Assembly (NCBI GenBank): GCA_024697945.1 | Contig: JAILRU010000034.1 | Coordinates: 1-34,248, forward strand | DNA from: Bacteroidaceae bacterium | Lineage (GTDB): Bacteria > Bacteroidota > Bacteroidia > Bacteroidales > Bacteroidaceae | Direction: 5' to 3' | DNA: 34,248 bases | Shown: positions 1 through 6,615 of the stretch, in pieces | Layout: the number at the start of each line of letters is the position of its first letter | Position numbering within the stretch: the first letter of the stretch is position 1 | The notes under the pieces: model-generated | What the model saw: the letters and a program-made list of their open reading frames with translations, nothing else | What the model was told of the DNA's origin: nothing | Database searches by the model: none | Made by a program: the position numbers and the translations under genes

Positions 1-163
1 TGGTCAAGGTCAAAATGGTCATTTTCGATTTTCAACTCCGCTTTGGGGCTCACTATAGTAATAATAATAAATATATATATATATTTATTATTATTACTAT
101 AGTGGCACTTTTTGGGCAATCCGAAATCGATTTTGACAAATGACCAAATGACCAAAATGACCG
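1..163. repeat. Inverted TGACC blocks around a palindrome
   Basis: Three GGTCA words (2-6, 8-12, 17-21) lie to the left and three TGACC words (141-145, 149-153, 158-162) to the right of the 51-104 palindrome. They form a spaced inverted repeat with 6-9 bp spacing inside each block. No coding frame is convincing here. The layout resembles protein-binding iterons or the end of an integrated element, but no transposase, integrase or replication gene is visible, so the role is unknown. Confidence 0.6.
51..104. repeat. Perfect 54-bp AT-rich palindrome
   Basis: Positions 51-77 are the exact reverse complement of 78-104, with no loop. The arms begin CACTATAG and the centre is alternating TATATA. 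It could extrude a cruciform or form a long RNA hairpin. There is no T-tract of the kind expected for an intrinsic terminator. Confidence 0.9.
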
Positions 164-224
164 CACCACAAAAAAAAATCAAAAAAAGTTGATGAAAAAT
201 TCGTACACCGCAATGGGAATGTCG

Positions 225-232
225 TACCTTTG
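225..232 (+). promoter_or_regulatory. Bacteroidota -7 box (TACCTTTG)
   Basis: TACCTTTG matches the TAnnTTTG consensus. No good TTTG -33 element lies at the usual distance; only TTCG near 200 is close. It would read into the small ORF at 258 and then towards the 3' end of the minus-strand purF-like gene. Confidence 0.4.
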
Positions 233-257
233 CAGCGTCAAAGAAAAGGAGAAGAAA

Positions 258-314
258 ATGCTGGTATTAAATCTAAAAATTGCTACTGTTAAATCTGGAA
301 ATTGCGCGCATTAA
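258..314 (+). CDS. Possible 18-aa leader peptide
   Basis: An ATG preceded by AAGGAG (seven bases upstream) opens an 18-codon frame ending in TAA. The frame covers an imperfect 22-bp tandem duplication (267-288 and 289-310, both beginning TTAAATCT). I recognise no family. The only support is the upstream -7 box and the Shine-Dalgarno-like site, which is uncommon in this phylum. It may equally be chance. Confidence 0.2.
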   Translation: MLVLNLKIATVKSGNCAH

Positions 315-390
315 TAGTCCCGATTTTTACCCTTAACACCCACTTTCAGACCCCGGCCCGAGACGAAGAGAAAATAATTAACAATTTAAA

Positions 391-425
391 TTAATGGTTA
401 TAGGTTAATGGTTATTGGTTATAGG
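391..425. repeat. Heptad array, five units
   Basis: Five consecutive 7-bp units: TTAATGG, TTATAGG, TTAATGG, TTATTGG, TTATAGG. It lies in the gene-free region beyond the 3' end of the purF-like gene. Confidence 0.9.
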
Positions 426-482
426 TTCTTTGACGCTTTAGCGCAAAGGCGCGATTGTAGTCGCGGAGTCTTGAGTTTCCCT

Positions 483-538
483 AAACGACTAAACAACCAA
501 ACCACCAAACGACTAAACAAAACTCCAAAACTCAAAAA
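483..538. repeat. Octad array, seven units
   Basis: Seven 8-bp units of the type AAACGACT, AAACAACC, AAACCACC, AAACGACT, AAACAAAA, CTCCAAAA, CTCAAAAA. It ends about 18 bp beyond the stop codon of the purF-like gene. No coding role is seen. Confidence 0.85.
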
Positions 539-555
539 CTATGATTCACATCATT

Positions 556-1986
556 TTATTCCTTGTTCTCTTCTTCGAGTGTGTAGAAGGAGCTGCCGTC
601 GAAGCAGTGGGTGCAGATGCGTTCCTTGGGCAGGCCGATGGCGCGGACAAGCGTCTCGAGTTTGGAGAAACGCAGGGAGTCGAGGTTCAGGTGGCGGGCT
701 ATCTCCTCTACCAAGCGTTTGTACTCGGGGCTGTCGGTACGGGTGTAAGCCTCCAGGTTCTTGGAGTCGTCGCCCTCGAAGTCCTTGATGATGCGGCGCG
801 TGAGGAGTTCCAGGTCGCTCTTGCTGGCGCTGTAGTTGACGAAGGGACAGCTATAGACAAGGGGCGGACAGCCGATTCGCATGTGAACCTCCTTGGCTCC
901 GAGGCGGTGAAGTTCCTTGGCGTTGTCGCGCAACTGGGTGCCGCGCACGATGCTGTCGTCGCAGAAGAGCACGCGCTTGCCTTCGAGCACCTCTCGGTTG
1001 GCAATGAGCTTCATCTTGGCCACGAGGTTTCGCATCGTTTGGTCGCTGGGGGTGAAGGAACGGGGCCATGTGGGCGTGTATTTGCTGATGGCTCGCATAT
1101 AGGGACAGCCGTGTCCCTGGGCATAGCCAACCGCCATGCCTACGCCGCTGTCGGGAATACCGCAAGCACAATCCACCACGGTCTTGTCCTCCTGTCCCAT
1201 CACGCGGCCGCACTCGTTTCGCACCATCTCGGTGTTGCGTCCCTCGTAGTTGCTGGTCGGGAAACCGTAATAGACCCACAGGAAGGAGCAGATTTGCATA
1301 CGCGGATTGGCAGGACGCAGCACTTCCATCTGTTCTGCATTGATGCGGATGATTTCGCCAGGGCCGACGTAGTATGTTGTCTCGAAGCCCAGATTGGGGA
1401 AGGCGGATGTCTCGCTCGTCACGGCCAGAGCGTCCTCCTTTTTGCCCACGACGATGGGCGTGCGTCCCCAGGAGTCGCGTGCCGCGATGATGCCGTTCTC
1501 AGTGAGCAGCAGCATGGAGCAGGAGCCCCTGATGTGACGAAAGACAATCTCGATGCCGTCCACGAAATCCTTACCTTTTATAATAAGTAGGGCGATAAGC
1601 TCGGTGGGGTTGATTTTGCCGCTGCTGAACTCGCTGAAGTGTCCGCCTTCGTCGAGCAGTTGCTGAGCCAGTTCCTCCTGGTTGTTGATTTTCGCTACGG
1701 TGACGAGGGCGAAGCGTCCCAGATGGCTGTTCATGAGCATGGGCTGAGCGTCGGTATCGCTGATGACGCCGATGCCCGAACGTCCCTGGAACTTGTCCAG
1801 CTCCGGTTCGAATCGTGTGCGGAAATATGTGCTTTCGAGGTTATGGATGCTGCGCAGGAACTCGCCCGCGTCGCTCAGAGTGGCCATGCCACCACGCTTG
1901 GTGCCAAGATGTGATTGATAGTCTGTTCCGTAAAAAAGGTCACTTGCGCAAGGCCGCTTCTGTACTGTTCCGAAGAATCCACCCAT
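556..1986 (-). CDS. purF: PurF-like amidophosphoribosyltransferase, nucleophile missing
   Basis: This 476-aa protein has the two-domain layout of PurF, which makes phosphoribosylamine from PRPP and glutamine in purine synthesis. The phosphoribosyltransferase half is intact, with the PRPP loop CDDSIVRGTQ near residues 342-351 and PDSG earlier. Cysteines in QICSF, RIGCPP or YSCPF, and ICTHC sit where Fe-S ligands occur in the Bacillus-type enzyme. The amidotransferase half is degenerate: the protein starts MGGFFG where active PurF has MCG, and the canonical HNGN region aligns with TVAK. It may be ammonia-dependent, a partner of a normal PurF elsewhere, or repurposed. I recall similar MGGFFG paralogues in other Bacteroidota. 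It is transcribed from the promoter at 2065-2095 across a heptad array. The fold is certain; glutaminase activity is doubtful. Confidence 0.85.
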   Translation of the reverse strand: MGGFFGTVQKRPCASDLFYGTDYQSHLGTKRGGMATLSDAGEFLRSIHNLESTYFRTRFEPELDKFQGRSGIGVISDTDAQPMLMNSHLGRFALVTVAKINNQEELAQQLLDEGGHFSEFSSGKINPTELIALLIIKGKDFVDGIEIVFRHIRGSCSMLLLTENGIIAARDSWGRTPIVVGKKEDALAVTSETSAFPNLGFETTYYVGPGEIIRINAEQMEVLRPANPRMQICSFLWVYYGFPTSNYEGRNTEMVRNECGRVMGQEDKTVVDCACGIPDSGVGMAVGYAQGHGCPYMRAISKYTPTWPRSFTPSDQTMRNLVAKMKLIANREVLEGKRVLFCDDSIVRGTQLRDNAKELHRLGAKEVHMRIGCPPLVYSCPFVNYSASKSDLELLTRRIIKDFEGDDSKNLEAYTRTDSPEYKRLVEEIARHLNLDSLRFSKLETLVRAIGLPKERICTHCFDGSSFYTLEEENKE

Positions 1987-1995
1987 TTGAATTAT

Positions 1996-2030
1996 AGTTA
2001 AGAGTTAAGAGTTAAGAGTTATGAGTTATG
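1996..2030. repeat. Heptad array in the purF-like 5' leader
   Basis: Five exact-phase units on the plus strand: AGTTAAG three times, then AGTTATG twice. The array ends 9 bp upstream of the minus-strand start codon at 1986 and lies downstream of the promoter, so it would be transcribed as CTTAACT repeats. Confidence 0.95.
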
Positions 2031-2064
2031 CACAACCCTTTCGCCCCTCAACTTTTTTCGGGTG

Positions 2065-2095
2065 CAAAGGTACGGCAAAACGCGCTTTTCTGCAA
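2065..2095 (-). promoter_or_regulatory. Promoter of the purF-like gene
   Basis: On the minus strand TACCTTTG (2072-2065) is preceded by TTG (2095-2093) with a 20-bp spacer, matching the Bacteroidota -33/-7 pattern. The leader to the start at 1986 is about 70 nt. Confidence 0.65.
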
Positions 2096-2134
2096 TAATT
2101 CCATCCTTTTTTTTGTAAAAAAAGAGAAAAGTAG

Positions 2135-4357
2135 TTAGGGCACGATAAGTTTCAGGTCGAGTTGCTTGCGGTAGAGGTCGGCGCGTGCCACCTGCACTTT
2201 GACGCTGTCGCCCAGGTTGTAGCAATGGTGGTAGCGGCGGCCCTTCAGACAGTAGTTCTTCTCGTCGAACTCGTAGTAGTCGCCCTCCAGGTCGCGCAGG
2301 GGTATCATGCCCTCGCACTTGTTTTCGTCAATCTCGACGTAGAGGCCGAACTCCGTGACGCCTGAGATGGTGCCTTGGAAGGTCTCGCCCAGGTGTTCGC
2401 TCATGAACTCCACCTGCTTGTACTTGATGCTGGCGCGTTCGGCCTGTGCTGCCGTCTGCTCCATGTCGCTGCAATGCTCGCAATAGTCCTCGTACTTGAG
2501 CTGGCTGACGTTGCGTCCGCCCTCCTCGTATCGTGTGAGCAGCCGGTGCACCATGAGGTCGGGGTAGCGGCGTATGGGCGACGTGAAGTGGGTGTAGTAG
2601 TCGAAGGCCAGGCCGTAGTGTCCGCAGTTGTAGGTGCTGTACTTGGCCTTCATCATGGCTCGCAGGGTAATCATCTCGATGACGTTCTGTTCGCGTTTGC
2701 CTTTGACATCGTCGAGCAGGCGGTTCAGGTTGCGGCTGATTTCAGTGCGGTTGCCCGTCGTCTTCAGCTTGTGGCCGAACTTCCTGACGAAGTCCGCGAG
2801 GTTCAGCAGCTTCTGCGGGTCGGGGTTCTCGTGGATACGGTAGGGGAGTACCTTCGGCTTCTGGTTCTTCGGAACCTTTCCGATGCTCTCGGCAACCGTG
2901 CGGTTTGCCAGCAGCATGAACTCCTCGATGAGCTTGTTAGCGTCCTTAGCCACCTTGAAATAGACGCCAGTCGGGTGACCGTCGGCATCGATGTTGAAGC
3001 GAACCTCGCAACGGTCGAAATCGACAGCTCCGGCTGCAAAGCGCTTGGTACGCAGTATCTTGGCCATACGGTTGAGGACAATAAGCGGTTCAGCGAACTC
3101 CTCTGCCGGACGAGCCTCTTTGCTGTCGGGAGCAGGCATGGGAGCGGAGTCGCCAGGGGCATTGTAGTCTTCCTCGCTCGCTTCGTGATGGTCTTCCAAA
3201 ACCTTCTGCACCTCTTCGTAGGTGAAGCGGCGGTCGCTGCGGATGACGGTGTGGGCAAGCTTCCAGTACCTGACTTCGGCCTTCTCGTTGATGTGGAAGA
3301 TGACGGAGTAGGTGAGTTTCTCCTCGTCGGGACGGAGCGAGCAGATGAAGTTGCAGAGCCGCTCGGGCAGCATCGGTACCGTACGGTCCACGAGATAGAC
3401 GCTCGTGGCACGCTTGTAGGCTTCCTTGTCTATAATGGAACCTTCTGTGACGTAGTGGCTTACGTCGGCAATATGAACGCCTACCTCCCACAGTCCCTTC
3501 TTGATGGGGCGGATGCTGAGGGCATCGTCGTAGTCCTTCGCATCGTAGGGGTCGATGGTGAAGGTCAGGACGTCGCGCATATCGAGGCGGCGGGCAATCT
3601 CTTCCTCGGTGATGCCCGGAGTGAGCCTTTCTGCAGCTTTCTCCACTTGGGCAGGGTAGGTGTAGGGCAGGCCGTACTCGGCGAGGATGGCGTGCATCTC
3701 GGCATTGTTCTCGCCCGTCTTGCCCAGGATGTCAATGACCTTGCCGATAGGGTTCTTGGCGCGGTCGGGCCATTCGACGATGCGCACGACGGCCTTGTCG
3801 CCAGTCTTTCCCTTCTTCAGGTTTTCCTTCGGGATGAAGATGTCGTTGGCAAGCGTGCGGTCCTCGGTGAGCAGGTAGGCGTAGTTCTTCTGAACCTGCA
3901 GGGTGCCTACGAAGGTCTTGTCGCTGCGCTTCACGATTTCTGTGACGGAGGCTTCGCGAACGTGGTGCTTGCGGCGGGCAAGGAGTGTGACCTGCACCGT
4001 GTCGCCGTCCATAGCGTGGAGGCTGTTGCGTTCGGCCACCAGAATGGGTTCGCCGCCTTCTTCCGGTTCAAAGATGTTCTTGCCGTTTGCCTTGCGGCGG
4101 AAGATGCCCTTCATCACCTGCGACGGCATGTTCAGCGTGTAGCAGTTGCGCGGCTGTTCCTTGATGAAGTCGTCCATGAGGAGCCCTTCCAGCACGTCCA
4201 TGAGGAGCATCTTGGCGGGGTTGGTGTTCAGATGGAGCTGTTTGCAGATGTTTTTCAAGGGGAAGGCAATGGAGGAATTCTCCTGGAAGAAATCAATAAC
4301 CATGCGTTCCAAATCGTTCTTGCGCAGCCCTCGGCTGCCAGTTTTTCTCTTTCCCAT
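2135..4357 (-). CDS. rnr: Ribonuclease R family 3'-5' exoribonuclease
   Basis: A 740-aa cytoplasmic RNase of the RNase II/RNB superfamily, which degrades structured RNA from the 3' end. In order it has an N-terminal winged-helix-like segment (about 1-75), cold-shock/OB domains (about 80-240), the RNB catalytic domain with the metal-binding signature TIDPYDAKDYDDA near residue 270, and a C-terminal S1 domain ending KLIVP. Length fits the family, although the lysine-rich tail of the E. coli enzyme is missing. An acidic, Ala/Pro-rich insert (EASEEDYNAPGDSAPMPAPD) interrupts the RNB domain near residue 400 and is probably a surface loop. The promoter is at 4379-4386, divergent from the aryl polyene-like operon. 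No clear intrinsic terminator follows; only A- and T-runs are seen at 2100-2130. Confidence 0.95.
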   Translation of the reverse strand: MGKRKTGSRGLRKNDLERMVIDFFQENSSIAFPLKNICKQLHLNTNPAKMLLMDVLEGLLMDDFIKEQPRNCYTLNMPSQVMKGIFRRKANGKNIFEPEEGGEPILVAERNSLHAMDGDTVQVTLLARRKHHVREASVTEIVKRSDKTFVGTLQVQKNYAYLLTEDRTLANDIFIPKENLKKGKTGDKAVVRIVEWPDRAKNPIGKVIDILGKTGENNAEMHAILAEYGLPYTYPAQVEKAAERLTPGITEEEIARRLDMRDVLTFTIDPYDAKDYDDALSIRPIKKGLWEVGVHIADVSHYVTEGSIIDKEAYKRATSVYLVDRTVPMLPERLCNFICSLRPDEEKLTYSVIFHINEKAEVRYWKLAHTVIRSDRRFTYEEVQKVLEDHHEASEEDYNAPGDSAPMPAPDSKEARPAEEFAEPLIVLNRMAKILRTKRFAAGAVDFDRCEVRFNIDADGHPTGVYFKVAKDANKLIEEFMLLANRTVAESIGKVPKNQKPKVLPYRIHENPDPQKLLNLADFVRKFGHKLKTTGNRTEISRNLNRLLDDVKGKREQNVIEMITLRAMMKAKYSTYNCGHYGLAFDYYTHFTSPIRRYPDLMVHRLLTRYEEGGRNVSQLKYEDYCEHCSDMEQTAAQAERASIKYKQVEFMSEHLGETFQGTISGVTEFGLYVEIDENKCEGMIPLRDLEGDYYEFDEKNYCLKGRRYHHCYNLGDSVKVQVARADLYRKQLDLKLIVP

Positions 4358-4378
4358 AACTTATGTGTTTCTTTTCTG

Positions 4379-4386
4379 CAAAGATA
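4379..4386 (-). promoter_or_regulatory. -7 box of rnr (TATCTTTG)
   Basis: On the minus strand TATCTTTG lies 21 bp before the rnr start codon, giving a very short leader. The -33 region falls inside the heptad array 4394-4428. Confidence 0.7.
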
Positions 4387-4393
4387 AGTTTTT

Positions 4394-4428
4394 TAGTTCA
4401 TAGTTCATAGTCCTTAGTCCATAATTAT
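4394..4428. repeat. Heptad array upstream of rnr promoter
   Basis: Units TAGTTCA, TAGTTCA, TAGTCCT, TAGTCCA, TAATTAT. The array begins 7 bp upstream of the rnr -7 box and covers the place where a -33 element would be. Confidence 0.9.
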
Positions 4429-4444
4429 TTTTCTATTCTTACAA

Positions 4445-4479
4445 TTTTTCATTTTTCATTTTTCATTTTTCATTTTTTG
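4445..4479. repeat. Heptad array upstream of the 4535 operon promoter
   Basis: TTTTTCA four times followed by TTTTTTG. It ends 3 bp before the -7 box at 4483 and covers the -33 region. It is a mirror-image arrangement to the array in front of the divergent rnr promoter, 16 bp away. Confidence 0.95.
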
Positions 4480-4482
4480 TCG

Positions 4483-4490
4483 TATCTTTG
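4483..4490 (+). promoter_or_regulatory. -7 box of the ketoreductase operon (TATCTTTG)
   Basis: TATCTTTG matches the consensus and would give a leader of about 40 nt before the ATG at 4535. It is identical to the divergent rnr box. Confidence 0.7.
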
Positions 4491-4534
4491 CAGGCGAAAA
4501 CTACATTATAGTAAAAAGTAGTAAAAAGGATATA

Positions 4535-5266
4535 ATGAAATATGCATTAGTAACAGGTGGCTCGCGCGGATTAGGCCGTGCAGTCTGCCTCAAGTTGGCA
4601 GCGCAGGGGTTGCCGGTCATCATCAACTACCAGAGTAATGCCGAAGCAGCGGAGGCCGTGAAGGCAGAGATAGAGGCTGTGGGCGGAAAAGCCGAGCTGA
4701 TGCCCTTCAATGTTGCCAACGAGGGAGAGGTGGACCGTGCCTTCGAAGCATGGAACGAAGCCCATCCCGATGACTACATCGCTTATCTGGTGAACAATGC
4801 GGGTATTCGCCGCGACGGCATGATGTTCATGATGCCGACAGAGGACTGGCATGCTGTGTTGAGGACGTCGCTCGACGGCTTTTACTACGTGACCCGTCGC
4901 TGTCTGCCGTCAATGTTGCGTCGCAATCACGGCGGCCGTATCGTGAACATGACTTCCCTCTCAGGTCTGAAGGGTCTGCCCGGTCAGACGAACTACAGCG
5001 CTGCCAAGGCTGCCCTCATCGGTGCAACAAAGGCCCTCGCACTCGAGGCTGCGGCTCGCAACGTCACGGTCAATGCCGTTGCCCCTGGTTTCATCGAGAC
5101 GGATATGACGAAGGACCTGCCGGTCGATGAACTCAAGACACAAATCCCGATGGGTCGCTTCGGCCGTCCGGAAGAAGTGGCGGAGCTTGTCAGCTTCCTG
5201 CTCTCCGACTCTGCCGCCTATATCACAGGAGAGGTCATCTCTATCAACGGGGGACTTTATACTTAA
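4535..5266 (+). CDS. FabG-like 3-oxoacyl-ACP reductase
   Basis: A 243-aa short-chain dehydrogenase that would reduce a 3-ketoacyl-ACP with NADPH. Visible are the nucleotide-binding TGGSRGLG (residues about 7-14), NNAG, the catalytic Ser in NMTSLSG, the YSAAK Tyr/Lys pair, and the typical ending ITGEVISINGG. Full length. It is the first gene of a tight plus-strand operon with two hotdog dehydratases and a thioesterase, so it is more likely the ketoreductase of a polyene (aryl polyene/flexirubin-like) pathway than the housekeeping FabG. That role is inferred from context. AAAGGA lies 4 bp before the ATG. Confidence 0.88.
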   Translation: MKYALVTGGSRGLGRAVCLKLAAQGLPVIINYQSNAEAAEAVKAEIEAVGGKAELMPFNVANEGEVDRAFEAWNEAHPDDYIAYLVNNAGIRRDGMMFMMPTEDWHAVLRTSLDGFYYVTRRCLPSMLRRNHGGRIVNMTSLSGLKGLPGQTNYSAAKAALIGATKALALEAAARNVTVNAVAPGFIETDMTKDLPVDELKTQIPMGRFGRPEEVAELVSFLLSDSAAYITGEVISINGGLYT

Positions 5267-5288
5267 GGGAGTTAAAGGAGTTAAATCT
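5263..5288 (+). promoter_or_regulatory. 9-bp tandem repeat carrying Shine-Dalgarno sites
   Basis: TTAAGGGAG and TTAAAGGAG fill the gap between the ketoreductase stop and the next ATG at 5289. The second unit places AAGGAG eight bases before that ATG. Such a site is unusual in this phylum and supports the 5289 start. Confidence 0.6.
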
Positions 5289-5744
5289 ATGAACTATAAA
5301 GATATTCCAATATTAGAGTTGTTGCCGCAGCGGCCGCCGTTTGTTATGGTGGACTGTCTGACGGACTACAATGAGAAGCAGAGCCGTTGCCAGCTGACGA
5401 TTCGTCAGGACAACATCTTCCTGGAGAACGGCTGCTTTGCTTCGGTAGGTCTCATAGAGCATATTGCTCAAACCTGTGCAGCGCGTCTGGGCTACTACAA
5501 TTGCTATATCCTGAAAACGGGTGTCCGCCTCGGTTTCATCGGCGAGGTGAAGAATCTCAGCATTGTCCGGCTGCCCCGCGAGGGAGAGACGATAGAGACG
5601 ACCATCACCGTCATCCAGGAGTTATTCGATGTCACACTCGTCTCTGCCGAGGTGCGTGTGGGGAAAGAGGTCATTGCCACAACAAACCTGAAGATAGCAC
5701 AGGAGGAAGCCTCCCCCAATCCCTCCCAGGAAAGAAAGAAATAA
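5289..5744 (+). CDS. Hotdog-fold dehydratase, ApeP-like (keeps the Glu)
   Basis: A 151-aa single hotdog domain related to FabZ. The N-terminal LLPQRPPFVMVD corresponds to LLPHRYPFLLVD of FabZ, and GLIEHIAQT to the helix carrying the catalytic Glu. The usual catalytic His of the HFPxxP loop is absent; the matching loop reads LENGCFASVG. It therefore probably needs the second hotdog protein at 6206, which has the His. I start it at 5289, not further upstream, because the longer frame overlaps the ketoreductase. The C-terminal EEASPNPSQERKK is encoded by a GAAGCCTC-type dispersed repeat (5706-5733) and is unlike a normal hotdog terminus. Assignment to aryl polyene-like synthesis is inference. 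Confidence 0.8.
   Translation: MNYKDIPILELLPQRPPFVMVDCLTDYNEKQSRCQLTIRQDNIFLENGCFASVGLIEHIAQTCAARLGYYNCYILKTGVRLGFIGEVKNLSIVRLPREGETIETTITVIQELFDVTLVSAEVRVGKEVIATTNLKIAQEEASPNPSQERKK
5706..5733. repeat. GAAGCCTC-type dispersed repeat inside a CDS
   Basis: GAAGCCTC followed by a C-rich run with ATCCCTCC. The start matches 28734-28741 (GAAGCCTCACCCCCGACCCC). Here the repeat encodes the last residues of the dehydratase. Confidence 0.5.
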
Positions 5745-5757
5745 CGGTCAATGTTCA

Positions 5758-6177
5758 ATGGAAAAAGAGCTACGGTTTTCGCGTGAATTTGAGGTGCGCT
5801 TCAGCGAGGTTGACATCATGGGTGTTGTCTGGCACGGAGCTTATCCCCTTTATCTGGAGGATGCTCGCGAGGGCTGGGGACACCAGTACGGGCTTTGCTA
5901 CGACGACTACCTGAAGAACCACGTCTTTGCGCCCATCGTTGATATGGATATCCGCTACCATCATCCCATCTTCTACACGACGAAACCGCGCATAGACATC
6001 GTTTACCAGTTCACGCCTGCTGCAAAAATCATCTTCGACTACGAGATACGCGACACGGCCGACAATGCCCTGCTCACCAGCGCTCGCACCATTCAGGCTT
6101 TCACCGACCAGAACTACGAACTCATCCTCGAGAACCCCGACTTCTATCTCTGCTGGAAGGAGAAATGGGGGCGTTAA
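5758..6177 (+). CDS. YbgC/4HBT-type acyl thioesterase
   Basis: A 139-aa hotdog thioesterase that would hydrolyse acyl-CoA or acyl-ACP. The motif VDIMGVVWHGAYPLYLEDARE carries the family Asp (in SEVDIMGVVWHG) and the helix start. Typical length. It begins 13 bp after the previous stop and lies between two dehydratases in the same operon, matching the thioesterase of aryl polyene-like clusters (ApeK type). The substrate cannot be read from sequence. Confidence 0.82.
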   Translation: MEKELRFSREFEVRFSEVDIMGVVWHGAYPLYLEDAREGWGHQYGLCYDDYLKNHVFAPIVDMDIRYHHPIFYTTKPRIDIVYQFTPAAKIIFDYEIRDTADNALLTSARTIQAFTDQNYELILENPDFYLCWKEKWGR

Positions 6178-6205
6178 ACATATACTCATTTATACATTAG
6201 ATAAG

Positions 6206-6580
6206 ATGATTCTAAGAGATAACCTTTTTAACATTGCCTCGCTGCAAGAGTTGGACGGATCCATTATCTTTGAGGTGCATTTGCATCCGGAATGGCCCAT
6301 CTACCAGGCGCACTTCCCAGGTCATCCCATTACGCCTGGGGTCTGTATCGTGCAGATGGTTCAGGAATTGCTTCAATGGTATTTGCAGCGCAAGCTCACT
6401 CTCCGTCAGGCGAAGAACATCAAGTACGTCTCCATCGTCTCTCCGGAGGAAATCACCGACCTGACCGTTACCTTCTCCAGAATAGAGAATCAGCATGACG
6501 GCAGCATGAAGGTACAGGCACAGGTCACCAACGGCGAGTCACTTTGCTCCAAACTCTCGGTAACGTTCGCGGACTTCTAA
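6206..6580 (+). CDS. Hotdog-fold dehydratase, ApeI-like (keeps the His)
   Basis: A 124-aa FabA/FabZ-like hotdog protein. I choose ATG 6206 because residues from there form a complete domain, while the upstream open frame overlaps the thioesterase gene. AHFPGHPITPG contains the catalytic His loop, but the following helix reads VCIVQMVQ, with Gln where FabZ has the catalytic Glu. This is the exact complement of the 5289 protein, which keeps the Glu and lacks the His. ApeI and ApeP of E. coli aryl polyene synthesis are reported to act as a complex, so a heterodimeric dehydratase is a reasonable inference. The stop is followed directly by an octad array. Confidence 0.8.
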   Translation: MILRDNLFNIASLQELDGSIIFEVHLHPEWPIYQAHFPGHPITPGVCIVQMVQELLQWYLQRKLTLRQAKNIKYVSIVSPEEITDLTVTFSRIENQHDGSMKVQAQVTNGESLCSKLSVTFADF

Positions 6581-6612
6581 TTTTTTAATTTTTGACCTTT
6601 TAGCTTTTTGGT
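6581..6612. repeat. Octad array filling the gap before GH127
   Basis: Four 8-bp units (TTTTTTAA, TTTTTGAC, CTTTTAGC, TTTTTGGT) run from the stop codon of the upstream gene to 3 bp before the next ATG. No -7 box is visible, so the glycosidase gene may be read through from the operon. Confidence 0.75.
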
Positions 6613-6615
6613 AAA

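Noticed and set aside
391..538. CRISPR-like repeats
   Set aside because: Units are 7-8 bp and contiguous, without spacers or cas genes.
541..1590. 349-aa open frame antisense to the purF-like gene
   Set aside because: The sense gene is clear; the antisense product has no recognisable motif and no promoter.
2375..4387. 670-aa open frame antisense to rnr
   Set aside because: Shadow of the GC-rich third positions in rnr; hydrophobic low-complexity translation without any family motif.
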